Assembly: GCF_015711605.1 (NCBI RefSeq)
Contig: NZ_JABTEZ010000003.1
Span: 1 to 64,000, forward strand
Source: Planomonospora sp. ID67723
Lineage (GTDB): Bacteria; Actinomycetota; Actinomycetes; Streptosporangiales; Streptosporangiaceae
DNA length: 64,000 bases
Reading direction: 5' to 3'
Of the stretch, positions 1 to 13,016 are shown one piece after another; within the stretch, counting starts at the first letter, position 1, and each line of letters starts with the position of its first letter. A model generated the notes under the pieces. That model was not told where the DNA came from. It searched no databases and saw only the letters and a list, made by a program, of their open reading frames with translations. A program made the translations under genes and the position numbers.

Positions 1-3628
<3,628 letters not shown>

Positions 3629-3777
3629 AAAGTTTATGCTTGGTTTCTGCAGCGCTCTGTATCCTTCGCCGGGTCCGGAGCAGCGCGGAACCAGGGTTCT
3701 TGCCCGCGTCCACTATGCGATTCTGAAACAGCAAACACCGCGCGTGTGTTCGTGTGCGGGTTTGATGGTTTCATAGG
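3629..3777 (+). other. 23S-5S spacer with 3' processing-stem arm
   Basis: This 149-nt spacer contains no tRNA. Positions 3705-3736 form the 3' arm that pairs with 447-483 across the 23S gene. No other element is recognised. Confidence 0.7.
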
Positions 3778-3895
3778 GTTACGGCGGTTATGGCGAAGGG
3801 GAAACACCCGGTTACATTCCGAACCCGGAAGTTAAGCTCTTCAGCGCCGATGGTACTGCACTCGGGAGGGTGTGGGAGAGTAGGTCGCCGCCGGA
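3778..3895 (+). rRNA. rrf: 5S ribosomal RNA
   Basis: About 118 nt with the canonical loop sequences: CGGTTACATTCCGAACCCGG near 3809, GCGCCGATGGTACTGC near 3844 and GGGAGAGTAGG near 3872. The terminal helix pairs ACGGCGG with CCGCCGG. It closes the 16S-23S-5S operon. Confidence 0.95.
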
Positions 3896-3910
3896 CAATC
3901 TTTCATTGAG

Positions 3911-3944
3911 GGCCCTCGCCTTTTGGCGGGGGCCTTCGTGTTTT
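3911..3944 (+). terminator. rRNA operon terminator
   Basis: A GGCCCTCGCC / GGCGGGGGCC stem (3911-3920 with 3925-3934, one G-U pair) has a TTTT loop and is followed by TTCGTGTTTT. It sits 15 nt past 5S, as expected for an intrinsic terminator. Confidence 0.85.
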
Positions 3945-4245
3945 CCCGGGGACGTTTCCGGGTGTGTTTCCCCGGGGGGCGGGGTTCTCCGCCGGGGAGG
4001 CGTGCTTTCCCTGTCAGGGGTGTCCCTCTGCGAGGATCGGTTGCGTTGCGGTGGGGGTGCTCTGGCCGGGGTACCCCTTTTTGTTTGTGCATCCTTCTCT
4101 TCCGGGGCTCGCCGGGATCTTTCACCGCCGCACAGGGGACGGCCCGTGTCGTCCACGCGGGGATGCCGCTGCGGGGGCGACTGGTGCCGGGGCGGGAAGG
4201 ACCGGCCGGGCGGGAACCCTCCCCGCGGGTCAGTAGGCTGGAGCC
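3945..4245 (+). promoter_or_regulatory. folC upstream region with leaderless-type promoter
   Basis: A 301-nt G-rich gap after the rRNA terminator holding no gene. Its 3' end has TAGGCT at 4234-4239 followed by exactly 6 nt and the folC GTG. This is the TANNNT-N6-start spacing of a leaderless actinobacterial promoter. No good -35 is seen. Confidence 0.5.
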
Positions 4246-5568
4246 GTGGACTATCGAGCGGTTGAGCTGGCAATCATGGAACGCGGCGTCGAGTGGAAGT
4301 TCGAGCCCACGCTCGACAGGATCGCCGCTCTCATGGACGTCCTCGGTTCCCCTCAGAACTCCTATCCCGTCATCCACGTCGCCGGGACGAACGGCAAGTC
4401 GAGCACGACGCGGATGATCGAGACCATCCTCCGCGAGCGGAACCTCCGCGTCGGCCGGTTCACGAGCCCGCATCTCGTCTCCATGCGCGAGCGCATCTGC
4501 GTCGACGGGGCCCCGCTGAGCGAGGAGCGCTTCGTCGAGGTCTACGAGGACATCGCCCCCTATCTGGAGATGATCGACGCCCAGGGCAGGAGGCTCTCCT
4601 TCTTCGAGACCCTCACCGCGATGGCCTTCGCCGCCTTCGCCGACACCCCTGTGGACGTCGCGGTCATCGAAACCGGAATGGGCGGCAGTTTCGACGCCAC
4701 CAACGTCGCGGACGGAGCCGTGGCGGTCATCACGCCCGTCTCCCTGGACCACACCGACTACCTCGGACCCGACGTGGCGACCATCGCCGGAGAGAAAGCC
4801 GGGATCATCAAGCCCGGCGCGACCGTCGTGCTGGCCCAGCAGGAGCTCCCCGCGGCCGAGGTGCTGCTGCGCAGGGCGGCGGAGACCGGCGCCACCGTGG
4901 CGAGGGAGGGCCTGGAGTTCGGAGTCCTCGCCAGAGAACTGGCGATCGGCGGGCAACTGCTGCACCTGAAGAGTCTCAAGGCTGACTACGAGGAGGTCCT
5001 GCTCCCGCTGTACGGCGCGCACCAGGCGAGCAACGCCGCCTGCGCTCTGGCGGCGGCCGAGGCGCTGACGGCCGGGGACGACCCGCTCGATCCCGAGCTG
5101 GTCCGGCAGGCTTTCCTGCAGGTGCGTTCGCCGGGACGGCTGGAGGTCGTACGGCGGGGTCCCACCGTGCTCGTGGACGCCGCGCACAACCCGGGCGGGA
5201 TCCAGGCCACGCTGGAAGCCGTGCACGAGTCCTTCGGCTTCGCCAGGCTCATCGGCGTGGTGGCGGTCTTCGGGGACAAGGACGTGCGGGGCATCCTGGA
5301 GCTGATGGAGCCGATGTTCGACGAGGTCGTGGTGACCCGCAACTCCTCCCCCCGGTCCATGGAGCCGGCCGAGCTCGCGGCACTGGCCCGGGAGGTCTTC
5401 GGGCCCGACCGGGTGAGCCGGGCCGATCGGCTGGACGACGCCATCGACATCGGCGTCGGCCTGGCCGACGAGGCGGGGGAGTTCGGCGGGGCCGGGGTGC
5501 TGATCACCGGATCGGTGGTCACCGCGGGCGACGCGCGGCTGCTGCTCAAGGCGACCGAGGTCAAGTGA
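4246..5568 (+). CDS. folC: Bifunctional folylpolyglutamate synthase / dihydrofolate synthase
   Basis: A 440-residue Mur-ligase-type enzyme that joins L-glutamate to dihydropteroate or to folates using ATP, in the cytoplasm. The P-loop GTNGKSS is at residues 47-53, the family ETGMGG motif is near 145, the HTDYLG ligase motif follows, and DAAHNPGG marks the C-terminal domain. Length is normal. The GTG at 4246 is chosen because a TAGGCT -10 element lies 6 nt upstream, giving a leaderless message. It leads the folC-DUF4233-transporter-ndk-mre block seen in other actinomycetes. An rRNA operon lies directly upstream. Confidence 0.95.
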   Translation: MDYRAVELAIMERGVEWKFEPTLDRIAALMDVLGSPQNSYPVIHVAGTNGKSSTTRMIETILRERNLRVGRFTSPHLVSMRERICVDGAPLSEERFVEVYEDIAPYLEMIDAQGRRLSFFETLTAMAFAAFADTPVDVAVIETGMGGSFDATNVADGAVAVITPVSLDHTDYLGPDVATIAGEKAGIIKPGATVVLAQQELPAAEVLLRRAAETGATVAREGLEFGVLARELAIGGQLLHLKSLKADYEEVLLPLYGAHQASNAACALAAAEALTAGDDPLDPELVRQAFLQVRSPGRLEVVRRGPTVLVDAAHNPGGIQATLEAVHESFGFARLIGVVAVFGDKDVRGILELMEPMFDEVVVTRNSSPRSMEPAELAALAREVFGPDRVSRADRLDDAIDIGVGLADEAGEFGGAGVLITGSVVTAGDARLLLKATEVK

Positions 5569-5606
5569 CCCGGCCGGATGACTCGGACGACGGCGGAAGG
5601 CAAGAG

Positions 5607-5945
5607 ATGATCACGGTTACCCCGGGCATGCGGAGGCTCTGCGCCAGCGTGCTCGGCATGGAGGCGATCGTCGTGGGGCTCTCCACCCCGGTGGCGATCA
5701 ACACCCAGGACGTCGAGCCGCCCGTGGCGGTGGCCGTCGGCGTCGGCCTGGCGGTTCTCTGTGTTCTGGTCGCCGGCCTGCTCAAACACCCCTTCGCCTA
5801 CGTCGCGGGAAGCATCGTCCAGGTGCTCGCGATCGCCGCGGGGCTGCTGGTCCCGACCATGTACTTCCTCGGCGCGATCTTCCTCGCACTGTGGATTACG
5901 GCGATATTCGTCGCTCGCCGTGTCGAGGGCGTGACTTCCCGCTAA
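5607..5945 (+). CDS. DUF4233 domain-containing membrane protein
   Basis: A small integral membrane protein of 112 residues with about four hydrophobic helices and a conserved RRLCASVLGMEAIVV N-terminal segment. This is the DUF4233 family, which commonly follows folC in Actinobacteria; its function is unknown. The ATG at 5607 has a good GGAAGG site 6 nt upstream. An in-frame GTG at 5565 overlaps the folC stop (GTGA) and would add 14 residues, so the start is uncertain. Either way it is co-transcribed with folC. Confidence 0.85.
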   Translation: MITVTPGMRRLCASVLGMEAIVVGLSTPVAINTQDVEPPVAVAVGVGLAVLCVLVAGLLKHPFAYVAGSIVQVLAIAAGLLVPTMYFLGAIFLALWITAIFVARRVEGVTSR

Positions 5946-5956
5946 AGTCGGCCTAC

Positions 5957-7615
5957 ATGGCCGTCCCCCAGATGAAGCCGGCGCAGGCGGTGGCCGCAGG
6001 GTCCACCGTCCCGGCGCGCGCACTCACTTCCTCCCTACCGCTCGACGTCGTCCTCGGGCTGCTCGTCGCGGTGGCGCTTCCACTGGCGATCGTCGCCATC
6101 CCCAACACCGTCTCGGTGGTGTCGGCGCTGCTGCCGCCCGATGTCATGCAGATCGACATGGTCAGGGCGCACGGGCTGGCGCTGCCGGCGATGGTGCTGA
6201 CCGTCCCGCTGGCCGCGGTGGCCGTGCGCCGCATGCGGGCCGCACCGATCCTGGTCGGCGGGCTCACGCTGCTGGCGCTCGCCGACGCGGCCGGCGGCTA
6301 CGCCGGCTCCCCGCTGGTCGTCGGGATCCTCCGCGTGGCGCACGGGATCGGCGCCGGGCTGCTGGTCCCCGCCACGCTGGTGGCGGTGTGGGAACGGCCC
6401 CGGTTCCTCCGCGCGGTGTGGGCGGGCGTGCTCGCGGTGAGCCTTCTGGCCGCGCAGGCGATGGCCCTGTGGCCCCTGGACGAGGCCACATCCTGGCGGA
6501 TCACGCTCCAGCCGTACCCGATGCTGACCGGTGTCGCGCTCGCGCTCGCCGCGCTCTACCTCGTGCTCTGGCTGAGGAGCGGCCAGAGCGCCACGGCGGG
6601 CCCCGGGCCGAGCGCCGCGGAGCGCGGGCGGCTGCTGATGGCCACCACGCCGGCCGTGGGCATCGTGGTCCTCGCCCTGGGCGCCACATTCGAGTGGGCG
6701 CCGGAGCTCATCGTCGTCGCGGCGATGCTGTCCGTCCTCGCGCTGCTGGGACTCGCCTCCGTCGGGACCTTCGAGGGGATGAACGGGCGCACTCTCGCCT
6801 ACACGATGGTGGCGGTGGGGGTGGTCACCCTGCCCACGGCGGCCCAGGTCACCTATGTCGGGCTCGGCGGGCTGGGCGGTCCCGGGCTCTCCGGGCTCTG
6901 GCCGGCATTCGCGGTCGCCGGAGCGGCCGGTCTCGTCGCGGCCGTGCTGGCGGGGCAGCTGAAGGACGCCGTCATGCCCCTGGTGGCGGCCGGTGGTCTC
7001 GTGGTCGTTGTGGGCGGGCTGTGCGCCGTCAGGTTCCTGCTCCCGGCCGCCGGCGGGCCGGCTCTGATCATCCCGTTCCTGCTGCTGGCGGTCGGCGCTG
7101 CGACGGCCCTCACCTCCGCCCTGCGCCCGTCGGGCGCGGGCGCCGCGCTCTTCGCGCTGTCGCTGTTCTTCCCGGGTGTCCTCGCGGGCTTCATGCTGGG
7201 CAGCGGCATCCTGCTCCTGCGCCTCAGCGAGGCCACGAAGAAGGCCACGTCCGCCCAGGCGCTGGTCGACGCGTACGTGAGCGCCCTGCACTTCTGGGCG
7301 CTGGTCGGCGGCGCGCTGGTGGTCGTGGTGATCACGATCGGCGCGATCCTCGCCCGTCGCGCGGCGGCGTCACCGGGTACGGCCGCCGCAGGCCTGGCCG
7401 TCGGCGAGGAGGAGAAGGCCGCGGCGGACACGCCGGGTCCCGCATCGGAGCAGGGAGCGGAGACGGGTCCCGGATCGTGGCAGGGCGCGGGAGCGAAACC
7501 CGAGCCGGAGCAGGGAACGGGAGTGAAGCTCGAATCCGAGCAGGAGGCGCCGGCGGTGCCCTCGCCCATGTCCTCGCCGGAGGACTCCGGTGAGGACAGG
7601 CCGGCCGACGCGTGA
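5957..7615 (+). CDS. MFS-like multispanning transporter with Pro/Glu-rich tail
   Basis: A 552-residue polytopic membrane protein of roughly 12-14 helices. The first half contains an MFS-like segment (LRVAHGIGAGLLVPATLVAVWERPR, broken here only for recognition) resembling drug/proton antiporters, so an efflux or uptake role is inferred but no substrate can be named. The last 80 residues are hydrophilic with degenerate EQG.G/PEPEQ repeats and probably lie in the cytoplasm. The ATG at 5957 is preferred over an upstream in-frame ATG at 5891, because TAAAGT (5943-5948), 16 nt from TGTCGA, gives a leaderless promoter and because it avoids overlap with the preceding gene. Confidence 0.75.
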   Translation: MAVPQMKPAQAVAAGSTVPARALTSSLPLDVVLGLLVAVALPLAIVAIPNTVSVVSALLPPDVMQIDMVRAHGLALPAMVLTVPLAAVAVRRMRAAPILVGGLTLLALADAAGGYAGSPLVVGILRVAHGIGAGLLVPATLVAVWERPRFLRAVWAGVLAVSLLAAQAMALWPLDEATSWRITLQPYPMLTGVALALAALYLVLWLRSGQSATAGPGPSAAERGRLLMATTPAVGIVVLALGATFEWAPELIVVAAMLSVLALLGLASVGTFEGMNGRTLAYTMVAVGVVTLPTAAQVTYVGLGGLGGPGLSGLWPAFAVAGAAGLVAAVLAGQLKDAVMPLVAAGGLVVVVGGLCAVRFLLPAAGGPALIIPFLLLAVGAATALTSALRPSGAGAALFALSLFFPGVLAGFMLGSGILLLRLSEATKKATSAQALVDAYVSALHFWALVGGALVVVVITIGAILARRAAASPGTAAAGLAVGEEEKAAADTPGPASEQGAETGPGSWQGAGAKPEPEQGTGVKLESEQEAPAVPSPMSSPEDSGEDRPADA

Positions 7616-7706
7616 GATCGCCGACCACGGGGGATCTCGTGGAGGACGGTAAACTTCGCCCGTTCACCGCAGTCTGCGAGTCATCAATGTTCGAAGGAGA
7701 ACATCA

Positions 7707-8117
7707 GTGTCCGAGCGCACTCTTGTCCTGATCAAGCCCGACGGCGTCGCGCGTGGTCTCATCGGCGACGTGATCGCCCGCGTCGAGCGTAAGGGCCTGA
7801 AGGTCGTGGCGATGGACCTGCGCACGCTGGACGCCGACACCGCCAAGACCCACTACGCCGAGCACTCCGAGCGGCCGTTCTTCGGCGAGCTGGTCGAGTT
7901 CATCACCTCCGGCCCGCTGGTCGCGATGGTGCTCGAGGGCCCCCGCGCCGTCGAGGCGTTCCGCTCCCTGGCCGGCCTGACCGACCCGGTCAAGTCCGCT
8001 CCGGGCACCATCCGCGGTGACCACGCCCTGGAGATCGGCGAGAACGTGGTCCACGGCTCCGACTCTCCCGAGTCCGCCGCCCGCGAGATCAAGATCTTCT
8101 TCCCGGACCGCTTCTAG
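7707..8117 (+). CDS. ndk: Nucleoside-diphosphate kinase
   Basis: A 136-residue enzyme that moves the gamma-phosphate of ATP to nucleoside diphosphates through a phosphohistidine. The active site is His116 in NVVHGSDS; the nucleotide-binding signatures KPDGV (10-14) and TIRGDHAL (101-108) are intact. Length is standard. A GAAGGAGA ribosome site precedes the GTG start. It lies between the folC group and mreB, a common actinobacterial order. Confidence 0.97.
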   Translation: MSERTLVLIKPDGVARGLIGDVIARVERKGLKVVAMDLRTLDADTAKTHYAEHSERPFFGELVEFITSGPLVAMVLEGPRAVEAFRSLAGLTDPVKSAPGTIRGDHALEIGENVVHGSDSPESAAREIKIFFPDRF

Positions 8118-8200
8118 CACCCGTCCGGCCACCCTCGCCCGCCGCGGGCGAGTCGTGGCGGCCGCGGCATCGGCGTCCGGCCTTCCGGTCGTCCGGCGCA

Positions 8201-8240
8201 GTCGGGCCTCGCCGTCCTCCCGGGGACGGCGAGGCCCGAC
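8201..8240 (+). terminator. Terminator hairpin between ndk and mreB
   Basis: A perfect 17-bp inverted repeat (8201-8217 with 8224-8240) with a 6-nt loop but no U-run. It is positioned to end ndk transcription before the mre operon. Confidence 0.7.
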
Positions 8241-8371
8241 GCGTTTCCGGAAACCGGAGATTTTAATGGGACGAGACGGCTCATTATGCCCATAGATGGG
8301 TACGCCAGGTTACGCTTCGAATTCGTTCCGTAGTTTTCGCCGATGACCTGACGGAAGGAAGGCAGCCTTCC

Positions 8372-9403
8372 ATGGGCAGCAAGCTTGCGTTCCTCGGCCG
8401 CGACATGGCGGTCGACCTGGGCACCGCCAACACGCTCGTCTACGTGCGAGGCCGCGGTGTCGTCCTCAACGAACCGTCCGTCGTGGCGATCAACACGACC
8501 ACGGGGAAGATCGTGGCCATCGGCATCGAGGCCAAACGGATGATCGGCCGCACCCCCGCCAACGTCGTGGCCGTCCGGCCGCTCAGAAACGGGGTCATCG
8601 CCGACTTCGACGTCACCGAGCGGATGCTCCGCTACTTCATCCAGCGGGTGCACCGGCGCCGTCCCTTCGCCAAACCGCGCATCGTCATCGCGGCTCCGAG
8701 CGGGATCACCGGCATCGAGCAGCGCGCGGTGAAGGAGGCCGGCTACCAGGCCGGGGCCCGGCGGGTCTACCTCATCGACGAGCCGATGGCGGCGGCGATC
8801 GGGGCAGGCCTCCCGGTGCACGAACCGACCGGCAACATGGTGGTCGACATCGGCGGGGGCACCACCGAGGTCGCCATCATCTCGATGGGCGGCGTGGTGA
8901 CCAGCCAGTCGATCCGGGTGGGCGGCGACGAGCTGGACCAGGCGATCATCACCTTCGCGAAGAAGGAGTACTCCCTGATGCTCGGCGAGCGCACCGCCGA
9001 GGAGATCAAGATGGCGATCGGCTCGGCCTGCGCGTTGCCGGAGGAGGGTCACGCGGAGATCCGGGGCCGTGACCTGGTCAGCGGTCTGCCGAAGACGGCG
9101 GTGGTGTCGGCGGGCGAGATCCGTACGGCCACCGAGGAGCCGGTGAACGCGATCGTGGACGCGGTCAAGACCACACTGGACAAGTGTCCGCCGGAGCTCT
9201 CCGGCGACCTGATGGACCGGGGCATCGCGATCACCGGGGGAGGCGCGCTCCTGGCCGGTCTGGACGAGCGGCTCAGAGACGAGACCGGGATGCCGATCCA
9301 CCGCGTGGACAACGCGCTCGACGCGGTCGCGCTCGGGTCGGGCAAGTGCGTCGAGGACTTCGAGGCCCTGCAGCAGGTTCTCGTGCCGGAGCCACGGCAT
9401 TGA
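8372..9403 (+). CDS. mreB: Rod shape-determining protein MreB
   Basis: A 343-residue actin-like ATPase that forms membrane-associated filaments and organises the elongation or spore-wall synthesis machinery. Actin-fold motifs are present: phosphate-1 [10 protein letters not shown] (15-24), phosphate-2 DIGGGTTE near 155 and the adenosine motif ITGGGALL near 287. GGAAGGAAGG lies just upstream of the ATG. Its stop overlaps the mreC start (TGATG), showing translational coupling. In sporulating actinomycetes MreB mainly serves spore-wall synthesis, which may apply here. Confidence 0.97.
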   Translation: MGSKLAFLGRDMAVDLGTANTLVYVRGRGVVLNEPSVVAINTTTGKIVAIGIEAKRMIGRTPANVVAVRPLRNGVIADFDVTERMLRYFIQRVHRRRPFAKPRIVIAAPSGITGIEQRAVKEAGYQAGARRVYLIDEPMAAAIGAGLPVHEPTGNMVVDIGGGTTEVAIISMGGVVTSQSIRVGGDELDQAIITFAKKEYSLMLGERTAEEIKMAIGSACALPEEGHAEIRGRDLVSGLPKTAVVSAGEIRTATEEPVNAIVDAVKTTLDKCPPELSGDLMDRGIAITGGGALLAGLDERLRDETGMPIHRVDNALDAVALGSGKCVEDFEALQQVLVPEPRH

Positions 9404-10380
9404 TGAAGGACACACGCCGGACACGGGCGATCACGGGGTTGATGCTGGCCACGGCACTGGTGCTCATGACCGTGGACCACCGGACGGGAGAGAACTCGCC
9501 CCTCGGCCCGCTCAAGGGGATCGGCGCTGCGGTGTTCGGCGGTGTCGAGGAGCTGGGGGCCGGGGTGGCGCGGCCGGCGGGCCGGTTCGTCGACGCGCTG
9601 CTGGACGCGCCCGGCGCGCAGCGGCGCGAGGAGGAGCTGCGCAGGGAGAACGACCGGCTCAGGCAGAGCCTCGTGGCGCAGAACCTGGACCATCGCAGGT
9701 CGGATGAGCTGCGCCGGCTGCTGAACGCCGCGGGGACCGGTGGATACAAGATCGTTCCTGCTCAGGTGATCGCCCGGCGCGGCGTTCCCGGGTTCGAGGA
9801 GGCCGTCGAGCTGGACGCCGGCCACTCCGACGGGGTGAGGCCCGAGATGACGGTGCTGAGCGGTGCGGGCCTGGTCGGCAGGGTGATCCGGGTGGGGCCG
9901 TCCACCTCGACCGTGGTCCTGGTCAGCGACCTCGCCTCGGCGACCGGCGCCCGCCTGGAGGGCAGCGGCGAGATAGGGATCGTGAACGGGACGGGTGACC
10001 ACGGCCGGCTGCTCCAGTTCCGGCTGCTCGACTCCACCGCCCCGCTCGAAGCCGGTCAGCGGATCGTGAGCTTCGGCTCCCACCGCGGCGCGCCGTACGT
10101 GGCGGGAGTGCCGATCGGGGTGATCGAACGGGTGGAGGCGACGCCGGGGGAGCTGACCCGGACCGCCTACGCGCGGCCGTACGCCGACCTGACGGCGCTG
10201 GACGTGGTGGGGGTGGTGGCGGAGCCGCCGAGCCGCGATCCGCGCGACGCGCTCCTGCCGCCCCGTCCTTCGAAGACATCGGGCCCTTCGAAGACATCGG
10301 GCCCTCCGAAGACATCGGGCCCTTCGAAGACACCCGCCGCTCCGAAACGATCGCAGTCTCCGGGACGAGAGGGAGTCTGA
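9403..10380 (+). CDS. mreC: Rod shape-determining protein MreC
   Basis: A 325-residue periplasm-facing scaffold of the elongasome. There is one N-terminal membrane helix (about 8-25), a charged coiled coil (72-108, rich in REEELRRE-type heptads) and the double beta-barrel MreC core (about 115-270). The last 60 residues are a low-complexity basic tail with PSKTSG repeats encoded by an 18-bp tandem repeat. The ATG at 9403 overlaps the mreB stop, fixing the start; longer upstream readings run over mreB and are rejected. Confidence 0.93.
   Translation: MKDTRRTRAITGLMLATALVLMTVDHRTGENSPLGPLKGIGAAVFGGVEELGAGVARPAGRFVDALLDAPGAQRREEELRRENDRLRQSLVAQNLDHRRSDELRRLLNAAGTGGYKIVPAQVIARRGVPGFEEAVELDAGHSDGVRPEMTVLSGAGLVGRVIRVGPSTSTVVLVSDLASATGARLEGSGEIGIVNGTGDHGRLLQFRLLDSTAPLEAGQRIVSFGSHRGAPYVAGVPIGVIERVEATPGELTRTAYARPYADLTALDVVGVVAEPPSRDPRDALLPPRPSKTSGPSKTSGPPKTSGPSKTPAAPKRSQSPGREGV
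10267..10332 (+). repeat. 18-bp tandem repeat in mreC
   Basis: Three and two-thirds copies of an 18-bp unit (CCTTCGAAGACATCGGGC) encode PSKTSG in the MreC tail. One copy has a T-to-C change. In-frame copy-number change would alter tail length without breaking the gene. Confidence 0.9.
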
Positions 10381-10926
10381 ATGACGAGGCGTGACACGAC
10401 GGCCCTGAGCCTGATCTTGGTGGTGATGATCCTCCAGGTGACGGTCGTCAACCGGTTCTCACTGCCCGGCGGGGTCGCGCCCGACCTGCTGCTGCTCGCC
10501 GTGGTGGGCTACGCGCTGGTCTGCGGGGCGGAGTCCGGAGCGGTCATGGGCTTCGCGGCCGGGCTGCTCGACGACATCCTGCCGCCCGCCGCGCACGTGG
10601 CGGGCCAGCGCGCGCTGGTGCTGTGCCTGGTCGGGTACGTCGCCGGCCGCGTGATGGAGAGCCGGGAGGACGCCGGGCCGGTGGTGGCGCTGGGCTGTGC
10701 GGTCGCGGGCCCGGTGGTCGCGGCGGCGGTCGGCGGGCTGATGGGGGAGGTCCCCGCCGGTGCGGAGGCGCTCCGGCAGCTGCTGCCCGCGGCGGTGGCC
10801 GGCAACGTGCTGGCCGCGCCGCCGGTGGTGTGGACGGTGGCGCGGCTGGTCCGGGGCAAGGTCCGGCCCGTGCCCCGCCCGGGGTACACCGCCCTGCGGA
10901 GCTCCGCCCTGCGGAGTCGCTCGTGA
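10381..10926 (+). CDS. mreD: Rod shape-determining protein MreD
   Basis: A 181-residue membrane protein with about five or six helices, the third member of the mreBCD set. It matches the family in hydrophobic layout and in the GVAPDLLLLAVVGYAL region. It begins immediately after the mreC stop (TGAATG) and its own stop overlaps the next start (GTGA). The C-terminal tail is Arg/Ser-rich. It probably helps couple MreB and MreC to PBP2 and RodA in the membrane. Confidence 0.9.
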   Translation: MTRRDTTALSLILVVMILQVTVVNRFSLPGGVAPDLLLLAVVGYALVCGAESGAVMGFAAGLLDDILPPAAHVAGQRALVLCLVGYVAGRVMESREDAGPVVALGCAVAGPVVAAAVGGLMGEVPAGAEALRQLLPAAVAGNVLAAPPVVWTVARLVRGKVRPVPRPGYTALRSSALRSRS

Positions 10927-13016
10927 GCCGCATGAGGAGCCGGCTGCGGGCGCTGCGGGCCCTGACGCTGGCGCTGCTGGTGATGCTCGGCGCGCGGCTC
11001 TGGCAGGTGCAGGTCGTGGACGGTCCCCGGTACGTGGCGGCGGCGACCGAGACGCGCACGCGCGACGTCGTGGTGCCCGCCGTACGGGGACAGATCCTCG
11101 ACTCGACGGGACGGCTGCTGGTGCGCAACCGGACCGCGCTGGTGGTCTCGGTGGACCGTACGGCCCTGGTCAAGATGAAGGACGGGGGCAAGGCCGTGAT
11201 GGCGCGGCTGGGTGCCGTGCTCGGCCGGAACCCGGCGGACCTGACCCGGCGGATCCGGCCGTGCGGCCCCACGGTCTCCAAGCCGTGCTGGGCCGGCTCG
11301 CCGCACCAGCCGGTCCCGGTCGACGGCGACGTCAGCACCCGTGAGGCCCTGCAGATCATGGAGCGGCAGGAGAGGTTCCCCGGGATCGTCACCAGCGTGC
11401 AGGCCGTACGGGATCATCCGGGCCGGAGCGCGGGGGTGCAGGCGCTGGGTTACCTGCAGCCGGTCACGAAGGAGGAGCTGGAGAGGCGCGAGGGGTTCAA
11501 GGCGGAGTTCTCGGGGGTGGACGTGTCGGGCCGGGACGGCCTGGAGTCGGTCTACGACCGGGAGCTGCGCGGCACGCCGGGGCGCAAGCGGGTGCAGGTG
11601 GACCGGCTGGGCCGGGTGCTCGGGACGGAGGAGCAGGTGGCGGCCAGGCCCGGGGACATGCTCATCACCAGCATCGACGCCAGGGTGCAGGCCGTGACGG
11701 AGAAGGCGATAGCCGAGGCGATGGAGGCCGCGCCGCAGGCCGACGGGGCCGCAGGAGTGGTGCTGGACGCGAGGAGCGGCCGGGTCGTCGCGATCGCCAG
11801 CGCGCCGACCTACGACCCGGGGGTCTGGACCGGCGGCATCGAGGAGGAGGACTACCGGCGTCTGCTGTCGAAGAGGTCGGGCCAGCCGCTGGTGTCGCGG
11901 GCCATCAAGGGGGAGTTCGCGCCCGGTTCGACGTTCAAGATGTCGTCGGTCGCGGCGATGCTGCGGGCCGGCTACCCGATCGACGGCCGCTACAACTGCC
12001 CCGGCTCCTTCATGGTCGGCGGCCGGTCGTTCAACAACTTCCGCGGCCGGGCGCTGGGCGTGCTGAGCCTGCACACGGCCCTGGTGAAGTCGTGCGACAC
12101 GATCTTCTACCGGGCCGCCTTCGAGCAGTACACGCGCGACGGCGGCCGCAAGCCCAGGGGCAAACCCAAGGAGATCATGGCGAACACGGCGCGGGCCTTC
12201 GGCTTCGGCCGCCCGACCGGCATCGACCTGCCGGGCGAGTCTCCCGGCAGGATCCCGGACCGGGCCTGGAAGAAGGAGACGTGGGTCGCCACCAAGGAGG
12301 AAAACTGCAGGCGCGCCAGGACCGGCTATCCGGAGGTCGCCAGGACCGACGCCGGCCGGGCCGCCTTCCTCAAGGCGCTGGCGCGCGACAACTGCCAGGA
12401 GGGCGACCAGCTGCGCCCCGGTGACGCGGCCAACTTCTCCATCGGCCAGGGCGACGTGCTGGTGACGCCGATCCAGCTCGCCGCGGCCTACGCGGCGCTG
12501 GTCACCGACGGCAGGCTGCGCAGCCCCCGGGTGGGCTGGATGCTGGTCCGGCCGGACGGCACCAAGGTCAGGGAGATCGAGCCGCCGGTCACGGGTAAGC
12601 TGCCGATCTCCCCTGCCGAACGGGCCTATATCAAGCGGGCGCTGAGCCAGGTCACCGCCGACGGCACAGCGGCCGGGGCGTTCCTCGGCTTCCCCATGAA
12701 GAAGGTGAAGATCGGCGGCAAGACCGGCACCGCCGAGGTGTACGGCAAGGCGGACACCTCCTGGTTCGCCTCGTTCGCGCCGGTGCACGACCCCCGGTTC
12801 GTGGTCGTCGTCATGGTCTCCCAGGGCGGCTTGGGCAGCGAGGCCGCGGCCCCGGCCGTACGGAAGATCTACGAGGGCATCTACGGGTTCACACCCGAGG
12901 GCAAGCGGGCTCCGGCGGCGCTGCCGGGCTGGGCGCCCGCGGCCGCGCCCCCGGTGATCGGGCCGGACGGCACGGTCGTCCGGAAGGTCAAGGCGGGACG
13001 GGGGAAGGTCCGGTGA
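10923..13016 (+). CDS. mrdA: Penicillin-binding protein 2 (class B transpeptidase)
   Basis: A 697-residue monofunctional DD-transpeptidase that cross-links peptidoglycan during elongation. It has a short cytoplasmic N-terminus, one membrane anchor (about 11-28), a PBP dimerisation domain (about 50-230) and the transpeptidase domain with S336-T-F-K339, S390-C-D392 and K600-T-G602. SCD in place of the usual SxN is common in actinobacterial PBP2. The GTG at 10923 is set by the 4-nt GTGA overlap with mreD. A 300-nt upstream extension lies in another frame over mreD and is not used. Confidence 0.95.
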   Translation: MSRMRSRLRALRALTLALLVMLGARLWQVQVVDGPRYVAAATETRTRDVVVPAVRGQILDSTGRLLVRNRTALVVSVDRTALVKMKDGGKAVMARLGAVLGRNPADLTRRIRPCGPTVSKPCWAGSPHQPVPVDGDVSTREALQIMERQERFPGIVTSVQAVRDHPGRSAGVQALGYLQPVTKEELERREGFKAEFSGVDVSGRDGLESVYDRELRGTPGRKRVQVDRLGRVLGTEEQVAARPGDMLITSIDARVQAVTEKAIAEAMEAAPQADGAAGVVLDARSGRVVAIASAPTYDPGVWTGGIEEEDYRRLLSKRSGQPLVSRAIKGEFAPGSTFKMSSVAAMLRAGYPIDGRYNCPGSFMVGGRSFNNFRGRALGVLSLHTALVKSCDTIFYRAAFEQYTRDGGRKPRGKPKEIMANTARAFGFGRPTGIDLPGESPGRIPDRAWKKETWVATKEENCRRARTGYPEVARTDAGRAAFLKALARDNCQEGDQLRPGDAANFSIGQGDVLVTPIQLAAAYAALVTDGRLRSPRVGWMLVRPDGTKVREIEPPVTGKLPISPAERAYIKRALSQVTADGTAAGAFLGFPMKKVKIGGKTGTAEVYGKADTSWFASFAPVHDPRFVVVVMVSQGGLGSEAAAPAVRKIYEGIYGFTPEGKRAPAALPGWAPAAAPPVIGPDGTVVRKVKAGRGKVR

